From Armatimonadota bacterium (lineage in GTDB: Bacteria > Armatimonadota > Zipacnadia > UBA1398 > JAKPQA01): a stretch of DNA of 36,430 nucleotides. The notes beneath the pieces were generated by a model. The model was not told the DNA's origin and ran no database searches. It worked only from the letters and a program-made list of their open reading frames with translations. The stretch covers positions 1 to 36,430 of the forward strand of contig JAKPQA010000143.1 in the NCBI GenBank assembly GCA_029547025.1, read 5' to 3'. Shown piece after piece: positions 7,887 to 16,568 of the stretch (positions within the stretch are counted from its first letter, which is position 1; each line of letters opens with the position of its first letter). The translations under genes were made by a program, and so were the position numbers.

Positions 7887-8312
7887 CTACAGCGCTTGCC
7901 GTTGGTAAGCGTGGACGTGGTAGGAACCAGCCCCGTCATTGCCGACGAGCTGGAGCACGTCGCCGGTCACGGTCCAGCGAGGGGTGAATGTGCCGCTCCA
8001 GATCGCATCCGGGGAGGCCTGATCGGCGGTGAACCGGACGCGGTTGTCCTTCACGCCCCACGAGCCGCGCTGAAGGGTGTCCTGATTGTCCGAAAGCTCC
8101 CACGTTCCATCGGCGTTGATGATCAGGAACCGGTTGGGAAGCGACACGGGAACCTGGTCGATGAACGCGCTGGCGAACCGCCAGGTCGCAACGAGATCGC
8201 TGTCGGGGTCGACCGCGTAGCCGTCGTCAGTGTTGTCCGTGGTGCCGCAGCCTGCGAGGGCGACGGCTGCGAATGCGAGCAGCACAAGGAGCATGGGTCT
8301 GTGTGTAGTCAT
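7887..8312 (-). CDS. Small secreted lipoprotein, lipocalin-like
   Basis: This 141-residue protein has a lipoprotein signal peptide: a short charged start, a hydrophobic stretch, and the lipobox LAGC with Cys22 as the lipidation site. After an acidic spacer (DNTDDGYAVDPDSD) the rest looks beta-rich: LVATWRF, GTWELSDN, GSWGVKDNRVRF and WTVTGDVLQL. These fit a small lipocalin-like or META/NlpE-like barrel, but I cannot name a family. The start is ATG 8312 with AGGAGA close upstream. The gene is intact although it sits between two decayed genes, and its 3' end lies just past the amidohydrolase remnant. Its function is unknown; ligand binding at the cell envelope is a guess. Confidence 0.75.
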   Translation of the reverse strand: MTTHRPMLLVLLAFAAVALAGCGTTDNTDDGYAVDPDSDLVATWRFASAFIDQVPVSLPNRFLIINADGTWELSDNQDTLQRGSWGVKDNRVRFTADQASPDAIWSGTFTPRWTVTGDVLQLVGNDGAGSYHVHAYQRQAL

Positions 8313-8342
8313 GGGTCTCCTGACGTGAGGGAGATCAGGTGC

Positions 8343-9495
8343 TCAGTCTACAGGGTAAGACGCCTCAGGCGCGAAGGGGGTTCGTGACACCGCGCGTTCG
8401 GCCCGTTCGATCAGCTCGGCCTGCTCGAGTGGCGACAGCTCAACGAAACGGGCGGAGAATCCGGCCACGCGGACCACGATGTCGCGGTGCGCAGCCGGAT
8501 CGCGGCGCGCGGCACGCAACCGGGCGGGGTCCAGGCTGTTGACCTGCAGCTCCTGCCCGCCCCGGGCAGGAAGGCCAGCCATGAGGCCATTCAGCAGGCC
8601 TGGATGGACACGGAAGTGCAGTGTGAGACGCACGCTTTGGCCCCCGGCGTAGTGGCGTGCCGGGTCGATGCGCGAGACGAACCCCCGGATCGAAGCCGGA
8701 CTGCTGAGGTGGCCGCCCGGCGTGCCGCCGAGGCTGTCGCCCACGGGTCTCCCCGATCGAGGACCCATCGACATAGTGCAGCGAGCGTACGACAAGGCAC
8801 GGTGTATGCCGGAGCAGACCGCGCCCGGCCCCAACCTCGTCGAGGATCCGTGTCCGGCTCTCGAGCAGCCAGAGCAGCCAACGGCAGAGCGACTCATGGG
8901 CCGAGCTGCACTTGGGTGCGTCTAGCATTCGCTGCCTCAGACCCTCGTCTGGATGGTCTTGCCGCATGGAGTGCACGATAGCGTCCAGGTCGACCGGATT
9001 CGCGCCGAAGCCGAGGCGCTCGATGGCGGTGAGGGAGTCGGCGGCTTCCACCAGTCCCCGCTCGAACCTGCCGATGCAGCGATAAGCCATGTCTCGCAGA
9101 AGATCGCACCCTCGTGCCGGGGCCAATCACATCAGCGCGGTGGCAAGAGGTGTGGGCACACGCGCGGCCATGTCGAGGAATCCAGCCAAATCGGCATGCT
9201 CGTAGCGTAGCTGGACGTCCTCACCGAACCCGTACTCAGGAATGAGCATCCAAGCCCGCAGGGCCGGACTGGTGTTTCCGGCGAAGAGCGGGTTCGCTTC
9301 GAGGTCCAGAGTCATGTGCTGCAGCACGTGCCGGAAGGCCAGGGCGCGCTTGAGCGGGACCGGCTGGTCGTCGAAGATGCGGTAGGCATCGGTGACGAGC
9401 CGAGCGCGCTCGAGGCTGACCGTGTCGGCGGCCCCGAACAACCGGTCCGCCGCCTCACGAACCAACGCCGTGGTGCTCTCCGCGACTCGTGTCAT
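8343..9495 (-). pseudogene. Decayed glycyl-radical enzyme gene (pyruvate formate-lyase family)
   Basis: The N-terminal part (9495 down to 9130) reads LERARLVTDAYR, LKRALAFRHVLQ and LIPEYGFGED, typical of glycyl-radical enzyme N-termini. An in-frame TGA at 9129-9127 follows, after which the same frame continues with SLTAIERLGFGAN and HSMRQDHPDEG. Near 8760 the homology shifts to a second frame: GRPVGDSLGGTPGG, RIDPARHYAGG, GGQELQVNSLD and finally VVRVAGFSARF, where Gly at 8460-8462 is the former radical site. Only about 1.15 kb remains where an intact gene needs roughly 2.3 kb. The central barrel, including the active-site Cys, is gone. No activating radical-SAM enzyme is nearby. Intact relatives process pyruvate, glycerol, choline or other small substrates; which one this was cannot be told. 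Confidence 0.85.
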
Positions 9496-9636
9496 GTCAT
9501 CTCGCCCTGACACCACTTCAGCGGCCCGCGCACGGCAACCTGCGCTCGTGTGGGGCTGGCAATGGGTCCCGAACGAGGGCAGAGGAAGTTCGCCCAGAAT
9601 AGGCTGGCGGGCACTGCGGGGCGAGGGAGGGACAGA

Positions 9637-12294
9637 TTGCGGCGACCGGGACTAGCGATGTGGTGCTGTGCGAGTCTTGTGGGATGCCTCTGTGCGGTAC
9701 CCCGTGCCAAAGCGGCGGAGCCTGGGACCTTCAGCATCTCGGTCACCTCGCGGTACAACGTCCAGAATCGCCAGCCACGGATCATGCGTGAGTTCCTGGC
9801 GGCCCATCCGAACGTGCGCCTGGTGCAGTGGGATGGGATCCGGATGCCGGCCGAGGGCGCGCGGGCCAGCCTGGCCATGGCCATGGCGGGCAACACCGGG
9901 CCGGACATCTTCGAGACGGACATCCGCCAGTCGGTCGAGCAGCGACTCGCCTATCCGCTGACCGAGTGGATCGGCGAGGATGGCGTGCTCGCCAACGGCA
10001 AGCCGAAGCTCACGGCAGACGGGAAACCGGATCTCAACGGCCAAGTGGATGCCGATGAGTCCAAGTGGCCGCCCTGGATGGAGATCAAGCCCCTCTACCG
10101 GCAGGTCGTGACCGTCAACGGGAAGGTCTACTCCCTGCCGAACCGCGGCGGGACATACGTGGGGATCCTCTACAGCAAGCGTCTGCTTCGGAAGGCGGGA
10201 CTCGATCCGGCCAACCCGCCGCGGACGTATGACGAGTTCATCCGCTGGGTGCGGCTGCTGTATGACCCGGTGAAGAAGACATTCGGCCTGGAGCTGACCT
10301 CGCAGAGTTGGGCCTTCGCGCCATGGGTCGCGACGACGGGCTCGAGCATCGTGGTGCAGGATCGGCAGTGCCCAACATGCGGTGTCTCATACACATTCAA
10401 CGAGCAGGACACGGAGTTCGTCTGCCCCAGGGGTCACGATCTGTCACGCGTGGTGCCCACATGGCGCTGCAACGTGGCCAGCGACGAGTGCACCGAGGCC
10501 GTCGGCTTCTACCACCGGCTTCGCTGGGCGCCATGGCTCAAGGATCGGGAGACCGGCGAGCCCATCGAGCTGAGCCGCCAGGACGTGGCGAACGGATACG
10601 TGAACTTCCAGGGACGGCGCGTGGCTTTCACGCCGGAGGAGGTCATCGAGGGCAGTATCGGCGTGACGACCATCGACCTGCTGGAGACGATGAAGCGGCT
10701 GGGTCGAGACCTGGCCATGTACCCGCTGTGGGCGGGCGACATGACGGAGTTCCAGAACATCGGGATCCAGCCCGACGACATGGGGATGATGCCCTTCCCG
10801 GCAGCCCACGCCGGCCAGCGACCGGTACTCCAGGCGTCGAACTCGTTCTTCATGATCGGCAAAGACGTGCTCCACCGTGGCGGACCAACGGAAAAGGACC
10901 GGAAGGCGTACCGCGACCTGGTATGGGAGCTCATGTGGCGCATCTGCAGTGTCGAGGGCTCCGATGAGGAGATCCGCCGGAAGGTGGCGGCGGGCCAGGC
11001 GCGTTTCCTTAACCCCCGCGACCTGGAGCGGTTGGGATTCACAGACTACATACGCGAGATCCCGCCCGAGAACCTACGGATGTGGCGCGAGGTCGAGCAA
11101 GGAACCATCCTCGAGGTCGTCGAGCCCTTCATGGGCAAGTGGCTCCAGTTCCGCGACTTCTACCAGCGTGAGATCATCGACCTGGTGCTGCGCCCGAGCG
11201 GCAAGGAGTTTGACTATCGGTCGGCGCTCCAGACTCTGGAGCGCGACGCCAACACGGGCATCATGTTCGAGCGTCCGCCGGAGGTGCTCAATGCCTACCG
11301 GCCGAGGGCGAGGATCATCGCCGGCCTCATCGCTCTGTTCATGGCATTCTTCTCCGTGCTCATCGTCCGCGACCAGTTCCGGAGGACCGAGAGCCAGGCG
11401 GGGGTCTACAAGGGGTGGCTCCCCTGGGCCATGCTAGCGCCCGCAGTGGTGTCCATCGCGCTGTGGGGCTATTACCCGCTGGCGCGAGGGCTGGTGATGG
11501 CCTTCCAGGACTACAAGGTCGTGGGGCACTCGCCCTTCGTCGGCCTCGATAACTTCATCAGCATCGCGCTGGACCCCAACTTCTACCACTACTTGATCAC
11601 TACATTCCGATTCGTGCTGTGGAACCTGGGGCTGGCGTTCTGCACGCCCATCTTCCTGGCGTTTCTCCTGACCGAGGTACCGAAGCTGAAGGTCTTCTTC
11701 CGCACGCTGTTCTTTCTGCCGCAGATGACCTCAGGGCTGGTGGTCACCCTGATGTGGAAGGAGATGTACGCCCCCACGGCCCAGGGCACCATGAACCGGC
11801 TCCTGGCGCCGATCCTTTCGTGGTGGCATCTCAAGCCCGTGGACTGGCTGGGGAACCCGCACACGGTGATGGCCTGTGTCATCATCCCGAGCATCTGGGC
11901 GGCCGCGGGGATCAGCAGCCTGATCTACCTGGCGGCGCTGAAGTCCGTGCCCGAGGAGCTCTACGAGGCCGCCAACATCGACGGTGCGACCATCCTCTCT
12001 CGCATTCGGCACATCACCATCCCCACCATCGCGCCGCTGGTGCTCATCAACTTCGTAGGGGCGTTCATCGCCACATTCCAGTCGATGGGATCCATCTTCC
12101 TGCTCACCTTTGGCGGCCCCGGCAAGGCGACGATGGTCATGGGCATGGCGATCTGGCAGGAGGCGTATGTGAACATGCGCTTCAGCCTCGCGACCTCATA
12201 TGCCTGGATCCTCGGCAGCATCCTCATCGGCTTCACGTATCTGCAACTCCGCATCCTCCGGCGGGTGGACTTCCGCCAGGCGAAAGGGGACTGA
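9637..12294 (+). CDS. Sugar ABC importer: solute-binding protein fused to MalF-type permease
   Basis: This 885-residue protein joins two normally separate importer parts. Residues 1-25 are a signal sequence (RR, hydrophobic core, AKA cleavage site; LVGC at 14-17 could instead be a lipobox). Residues about 30-555 are a family 1-like solute-binding domain, with GNTGPDIFE and VYSLPNRGGTYVGILYSK. Residues about 559-578 are a membrane segment. A MalF-type permease follows, with further segments and the ATPase-contact loop EELYEAANIDGA. Within the binding domain, Cys245, Cys248, Cys263 and His267 make a zinc-ribbon-like motif, with Cys278 and Cys285 just after. TTG 9637 is chosen for GGGAGG six bases upstream and because it begins the signal peptide. 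The second permease starts four bases after the stop. No ATPase gene is nearby. The ligand is probably an oligosaccharide. Confidence 0.88.
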   Translation: MRRPGLAMWCCASLVGCLCAVPRAKAAEPGTFSISVTSRYNVQNRQPRIMREFLAAHPNVRLVQWDGIRMPAEGARASLAMAMAGNTGPDIFETDIRQSVEQRLAYPLTEWIGEDGVLANGKPKLTADGKPDLNGQVDADESKWPPWMEIKPLYRQVVTVNGKVYSLPNRGGTYVGILYSKRLLRKAGLDPANPPRTYDEFIRWVRLLYDPVKKTFGLELTSQSWAFAPWVATTGSSIVVQDRQCPTCGVSYTFNEQDTEFVCPRGHDLSRVVPTWRCNVASDECTEAVGFYHRLRWAPWLKDRETGEPIELSRQDVANGYVNFQGRRVAFTPEEVIEGSIGVTTIDLLETMKRLGRDLAMYPLWAGDMTEFQNIGIQPDDMGMMPFPAAHAGQRPVLQASNSFFMIGKDVLHRGGPTEKDRKAYRDLVWELMWRICSVEGSDEEIRRKVAAGQARFLNPRDLERLGFTDYIREIPPENLRMWREVEQGTILEVVEPFMGKWLQFRDFYQREIIDLVLRPSGKEFDYRSALQTLERDANTGIMFERPPEVLNAYRPRARIIAGLIALFMAFFSVLIVRDQFRRTESQAGVYKGWLPWAMLAPAVVSIALWGYYPLARGLVMAFQDYKVVGHSPFVGLDNFISIALDPNFYHYLITTFRFVLWNLGLAFCTPIFLAFLLTEVPKLKVFFRTLFFLPQMTSGLVVTLMWKEMYAPTAQGTMNRLLAPILSWWHLKPVDWLGNPHTVMACVIIPSIWAAAGISSLIYLAALKSVPEELYEAANIDGATILSRIRHITIPTIAPLVLINFVGAFIATFQSMGSIFLLTFGGPGKATMVMGMAIWQEAYVNMRFSLATSYAWILGSILIGFTYLQLRILRRVDFRQAKGD

Positions 12295-12297
12295 GGC

Positions 12298-14256
12298 ATG
12301 CCGATCATCAGCGACATCGATCGCCGGTCGACCAAGGGCCGTGCGGTCACGCTGGGCATCTACCTGGCGCTGATCATCGGCGGGCTGACGATGGTGTATC
12401 CGTTCCTCGTGATGCTGACGGGATCGGTCAGCAATGGCTTCGACTACGACCGAAGGGACCCGCTACCGCGGTTCCTGTGGTCGCGCGAGGACCGCTTCAT
12501 GCACATGCTCTGTGGGTACTTCCCCCCGGCGCACCGGGGGTCGATCCGGCAACTCCGGGCTTACTTCCCCGATCTCCCCGCCGACTGGCAGACGTGGAAC
12601 CAGATCGGCGACGAGCGGAACGCGAGCGACGAATGGGCCGGACAGCAACTGACGCGACTGAGCGACCCCGGGCAACGGCGATGCCTCGAGGCCGCCGCCA
12701 GGGACTACGCCGACTTCATGGCCGAGTGGGACTTGGCGGAGACGATCCTGGCATTCGACAGCCGCCACGTGCCCACGTTTCTCCGATCGCGCTATGGGAC
12801 GCTCGACCGGTTCAACCAGGCGTGGGAGATGTCGACCGACGACTTTGCCAAGGTCGACTCCAGCGAGTGGAGCGGCGAGCCCATCGATCAAGCAGGCTAT
12901 GCGCCGATCATCGATGTGCGCTACAACGACCTGCTGGCCTTCCGCCAAGCGTACCGGGAGAACCAGTTCACGCCGCACCTGAAGGGAGAGGGGGCTCCAG
13001 CGGGGTACCTCCGGCCCGCCGCGTTGAAGTTCGTGTGGGAGGACTTCTGCGCGGCGCGCGACAACACCCTCAGCCCGCAGCAGCTGGACGCGCTGCCCTT
13101 CCCAGTGCCGTCGAATGCCCCGGCGGCGTTGTGGGAGACCTGGAAGGCCTTCCTCAAGAACGGCCTCCCGCTTCGCCATGTGGAGATCGACACCACAGGC
13201 CGCCAGGAGGCATTCCAGGCGTTCCTGCAGGCACGCTTCCCCACCCTCGACTACCTGAACCGCGTCCTGGCCGGGACCGGCCAGGCCTTTGAGCCAGTGA
13301 GGCGGTTTGAGGATCTTCGCCTGACGCCAACGATCCCGGAAGGTCCCATGGGCCGGGTGTGGATGGACTTCGTCTCGACGCATATCCCCGTGGAGCAGTG
13401 GCGCATCCGCGACACGCTGCCCGAGAAGGCCTTTCAGAGGTTCGCCCTGACCCGGCACGGGAGCGTCGAGGCCATCAACTCGGCCTACGGGCTCAGGCTG
13501 GTGAGCCTGGAGCAACTCGGCATCCCATTCGGACCCGCACTGCTCGTGACGTTCGCCAACAGAGAGGGCGCATTCGTCCGAGACAACCTGATTGGGAACT
13601 ACGCGGCAGTGATCGACTACCTGGTCCACCGCGGGCTCGCGGTGCGGAACACGGTGATCCTCGTCGTGCTCGCGGTTCTCATCGCACTAACGGTCAACCC
13701 GCTGGCGGCATATGCGCTGAGCCGATTCCGCCTGAGGGCTTCGGAGCAGATCATCGTGTTCTGCCTGGCGACGATGGCCTTCCCGGCGGCCGTGGCGGCG
13801 ATCCCGGGCTTTCTGCTGCTCAGGGACCTGGGGCTGCTGAACACCTTCGCCGCCCTGGTGCTGCCCAGCGCGGCAAACGGCATGACCATCTTCCTACTCA
13901 AGGGCTTCTTCGACTCACTGCCCAAGGAGCTCTACGAGGCAGCGACTATGGACGGCGCCCCCGAGTGGACGGTCTTCCTGCGGATCTCGCTACCCCTGGT
14001 GAAGCCCATCCTGGCCGTGGGCATGTTGAACGCCTTCATTGCAGCCTACAACGGGTGGGAATGGGCGATCATCGTGGCCCAGGACCCGAAGATCTGGACC
14101 ATCGCCGTGTGGACGTATGAGTTCTCGCAGACGCTCACCGGAGCGCCGCATCTCATCATGGCGTCCTTCATCGTGAACTCGATCCCCGTGCTGCTGGTGT
14201 TCCTCTTCTGCCAGAAGATCATCCTGCGGGGGATCATCTTGCCGCAGATGAAGTGA
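12298..14256 (+). CDS. Sugar ABC importer MalG-type permease with large extracytoplasmic insertion
   Basis: This 652-residue protein is about twice the usual MalG length. Residues 17-40 are the first membrane segment. Residues about 45-445 are an insertion that should face outward. From about 450 the remaining MalG segments follow, with the ATPase-contact loop KELYEAATMDGA and the end GIILPQMK. Inside the insertion a unit recurs: FLRSRYGTLDRFNQAW (161-176), FLQARFPTLDYLN (309-321) and FALTRHGSVEAIN (382-394). Each is followed by an aromatic/Pro stretch. The unit resembles the FxxWLRxRYGTLxxLNxAWG segment of GH42 beta-galactosidases, but no catalytic glutamates can be assigned. ATG 12298 lies three bases after the previous stop, so the genes are co-translated. 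The importer role is firm; the insertion's role (substrate capture or contact with the fused binding domain) is inferred. Confidence 0.88.
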   Translation: MPIISDIDRRSTKGRAVTLGIYLALIIGGLTMVYPFLVMLTGSVSNGFDYDRRDPLPRFLWSREDRFMHMLCGYFPPAHRGSIRQLRAYFPDLPADWQTWNQIGDERNASDEWAGQQLTRLSDPGQRRCLEAAARDYADFMAEWDLAETILAFDSRHVPTFLRSRYGTLDRFNQAWEMSTDDFAKVDSSEWSGEPIDQAGYAPIIDVRYNDLLAFRQAYRENQFTPHLKGEGAPAGYLRPAALKFVWEDFCAARDNTLSPQQLDALPFPVPSNAPAALWETWKAFLKNGLPLRHVEIDTTGRQEAFQAFLQARFPTLDYLNRVLAGTGQAFEPVRRFEDLRLTPTIPEGPMGRVWMDFVSTHIPVEQWRIRDTLPEKAFQRFALTRHGSVEAINSAYGLRLVSLEQLGIPFGPALLVTFANREGAFVRDNLIGNYAAVIDYLVHRGLAVRNTVILVVLAVLIALTVNPLAAYALSRFRLRASEQIIVFCLATMAFPAAVAAIPGFLLLRDLGLLNTFAALVLPSAANGMTIFLLKGFFDSLPKELYEAATMDGAPEWTVFLRISLPLVKPILAVGMLNAFIAAYNGWEWAIIVAQDPKIWTIAVWTYEFSQTLTGAPHLIMASFIVNSIPVLLVFLFCQKIILRGIILPQMK

Positions 14257-14323
14257 GGGCGGGAGCCCCGGGCGTCAGGCCCCGCACGCGAGGCTCGCCA
14301 AACGCGGGCCGGATGGCGCCCTT

Positions 14324-14336
14324 CCCGCTTCGCGGG
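14324..14336 (+). terminator. Short hairpin after the importer genes
   Basis: CCCGC at 14324-14328 pairs with GCGGG at 14332-14336 around TTC, 68 bp after the permease stop. The stem is short and no T-run follows, so this is a weak terminator candidate. Confidence 0.25.
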
Positions 14337-14388
14337 CCCCTTCCATTCGGCCCCTCCTCGGCGCGCGGAAGGTGTTCGGAGAGGCCGC

Positions 14389-14424
14389 ATAGGGAGGACC
14401 ATCCGGAGGATGGTGGGACCCTAT
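14389..14424. terminator. Two-part hairpin between convergent genes
   Basis: The inner stem ACCATCC 14398-14404 pairs perfectly with GGATGGT 14408-14414 around GGA. The outer stem ATAGGG 14389-14394 pairs with CCCTAT 14419-14424 across a small internal loop. It sits between the rightward permease gene and the leftward glycosidase gene, so it may end both transcripts. There is no clear T-run. Confidence 0.45.
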
Positions 14425-14451
14425 CCGGCCCGGGCAATCTGCGGCCTCCCC

Positions 14452-16446
14452 CTACCTTCTCCAGACACACCGGTAGTTGAAGCGGCGGTTGGGGGCGCTG
14501 TCGCCGTTGACGCACAGCGAGATGGCGTCCTTCAGGTCCGACGGGTTGTCGCACCAGTGGAAGTCGAACGTGACGGCATTGCCGATCAGCCCGAGCAGCT
14601 TGCGCGGGATGGCGAGCTCGAGCTCGTTGCCGGAATAGCGATAGTCCAGCGTGGCCACACGGACCCACGGCTCACGTGGGGCATAGCGTGAGTAACGCAT
14701 GAGGGTTGTTGTCTTCGCGTCGGCGATATGGCGGTTCACCAGAAAGTCGTAGCCGCACCAACCGGTGGTCGCATCGCAGTCTGCATCGATGAACAGGAGC
14801 ATCCAGTTGCCGCCGGTGTGCGGCGTCAGTGCGTCTTTCGTCTGAGCGTAGAACCACACGGCAGTCGAGCCCATGGCGACCTTGCTGGTGATGATGTCGT
14901 TCCGGCCCGAGTCATTGGTGTAGTGGAGACCACCATAGCCGGGGTAGTCCCGATGAAACACGTCGCCCACGGTATCGCGGTACTCGACCGTGGCCGTATC
15001 CCAGTCGGCGAAGTCGCCATCGATGCGCACCGAGCTGAGTCCGCGTAGCTCAGGAATCGGCCGCACGCCCTTGTACCGCCGGATGTTCTGAGCCATCTGC
15101 ATGTAGTAGTTGTCGGTATACCCACCCTTCATCGGCTGGAGGCAGCGGTTGAACTCGGAGTTGTACTGATCCACGAAGAAGTAGGTGCTCTGCCGGCGCA
15201 TGAAGGGCGTGGTTTGTCCCTCGGCAGGGTGGTACTTGCCCGCGGTCCACTCATTCCAGTCATTGATGTACAGAAACTGCGGGTTGGCCTGGAGAGCCTC
15301 ATCCCACCGGTCCTGAAAGTAGATGCCGTACCCCTCCGGATTGGCGACTGTCTTGCCGAGCCAGGGGACGAAGGAGGGCACAGGCAGATCATACTCGTTG
15401 AGTTCCGGTTCACCGTGCTCTCGCGTCCACGATTTCCCCGTCAGAGTCGACGGATGCTGCGCAGGAGTGACGGCCGCCTGCTCCCTCCGGCCGTTGTGCG
15501 TCGAGAGGAGCTCCTCCGGGCTCAGGGCGCGGACCCGCGGATCGCCCAGGTCGAGGCCGAAGCTCCAGTTGTCCTCGGTCCCGACGAACCGCCTGCCGGC
15601 CCATTCGTAGTAGCCCCACCACATGGTGCGCAGGGTAAAGAACTCCTTTACTTCCTTGGTATAGTCCCTGTAGAACTCCTCGGTGTAATCCGGGTCGCCG
15701 AAGTGAGGATGATTGGGGTCCGTCCTGGCGGCGGGGTCGTAATGGGGATTGGGGTGCCGGATACCCCCGGTGTTCGCGTCGACGCTAGGTGTGCCGTTGC
15801 AGAGCAAGAGTGGCTTGCCGTCCCAGTAGAACCACAGGTCCTTGTACCTGCCCTCCTTGTAGATGCGGTCGTAGAGGTCCTGTACCACGGTGATGCACGG
15901 ACCGTTGAACGCCCAGAAGACGAACTGGGGAACCCGGTTCCCCTCCGCCTTCATCTTCTGCATCACCGGGAAGACGACGTCCCACTCATCCCAGTAGCGA
16001 ACCGCATTGGTGACGTCCATCACGAGGACATCAACTCCAGCGTCGGCGAGCATGGACATGTCCTTGCGGATGACGTACTCGTCTTTGCTCAGAAAGTAGC
16101 CGCACTCGGGCTCGCCCCAGTGGTAGGAACCCTCGGTCCAGAGTGGGTGCTTGGCGTCGAGGCGCGCCTTGGGGTCGGTGGCGAGTATGCGGGTCACATC
16201 AGCCGTGTAGGGGCTCTTGAGCGTGCCCAGCGCGTCGCTATGCCATGTGATGTAGAAGATGCCGACGACGCGGCGCTGGTCCGTCTTGACGGGCCCGACG
16301 TCCGAGTACGCCGGCATGGTCCGTCCGAGGGCGTCAGTAGCGACCCAGGTGTCGGGGTAGATGTCGCGATAGCCTGGTTCGTCAGACCGCGCTCCAGCAG
16401 CGGCCCAGGACACGCCGAGAAACAGTGCGAGGACGAGCCTGTTCAT
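14452..16446 (-). CDS. Exported glycoside hydrolase-like protein (GH71/GH99-like barrel) with CBM9-like C-terminus
   Basis: This 664-residue protein starts at ATG 16446, with a Sec signal peptide of about 20 residues (MNRLVLALFLGVSWAAAGA). The central region has FYITWHSD, DAGVDVLVMDVTNAV and INDWNEWTAGKY (Asn395 onward). These are the strand and active-site motifs of the GH99/GH71-like and WbsX-like barrels, which cleave or act on alpha-mannan or related glycans. From about residue 468 a beta-sandwich begins with VRIDGDFADWD and ends with LELAIPRKLLGL, matching CBM9-like sugar-binding domains. The enzyme should therefore work outside the cytoplasm on a polysaccharide or glycoprotein glycan. 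It diverges from the exported protein at 16569 across 122 bp and may be co-regulated with it. Family level is good; exact specificity is unknown. Confidence 0.8.
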   Translation of the reverse strand: MNRLVLALFLGVSWAAAGARSDEPGYRDIYPDTWVATDALGRTMPAYSDVGPVKTDQRRVVGIFYITWHSDALGTLKSPYTADVTRILATDPKARLDAKHPLWTEGSYHWGEPECGYFLSKDEYVIRKDMSMLADAGVDVLVMDVTNAVRYWDEWDVVFPVMQKMKAEGNRVPQFVFWAFNGPCITVVQDLYDRIYKEGRYKDLWFYWDGKPLLLCNGTPSVDANTGGIRHPNPHYDPAARTDPNHPHFGDPDYTEEFYRDYTKEVKEFFTLRTMWWGYYEWAGRRFVGTEDNWSFGLDLGDPRVRALSPEELLSTHNGRREQAAVTPAQHPSTLTGKSWTREHGEPELNEYDLPVPSFVPWLGKTVANPEGYGIYFQDRWDEALQANPQFLYINDWNEWTAGKYHPAEGQTTPFMRRQSTYFFVDQYNSEFNRCLQPMKGGYTDNYYMQMAQNIRRYKGVRPIPELRGLSSVRIDGDFADWDTATVEYRDTVGDVFHRDYPGYGGLHYTNDSGRNDIITSKVAMGSTAVWFYAQTKDALTPHTGGNWMLLFIDADCDATTGWCGYDFLVNRHIADAKTTTLMRYSRYAPREPWVRVATLDYRYSGNELELAIPRKLLGLIGNAVTFDFHWCDNPSDLKDAISLCVNGDSAPNRRFNYRCVWRR

Positions 16447-16568
16447 GGCAAGCTCCAATGGCTCTGGATGAACCATGCGGGACCGAAGACCCGCTCGACC
16501 CCGCCAGGTTCTGCCATGGGTGGCAAGGGTCCTGTATCGGCCCGGTGCGGACTACGGAGGTGCGAGCC

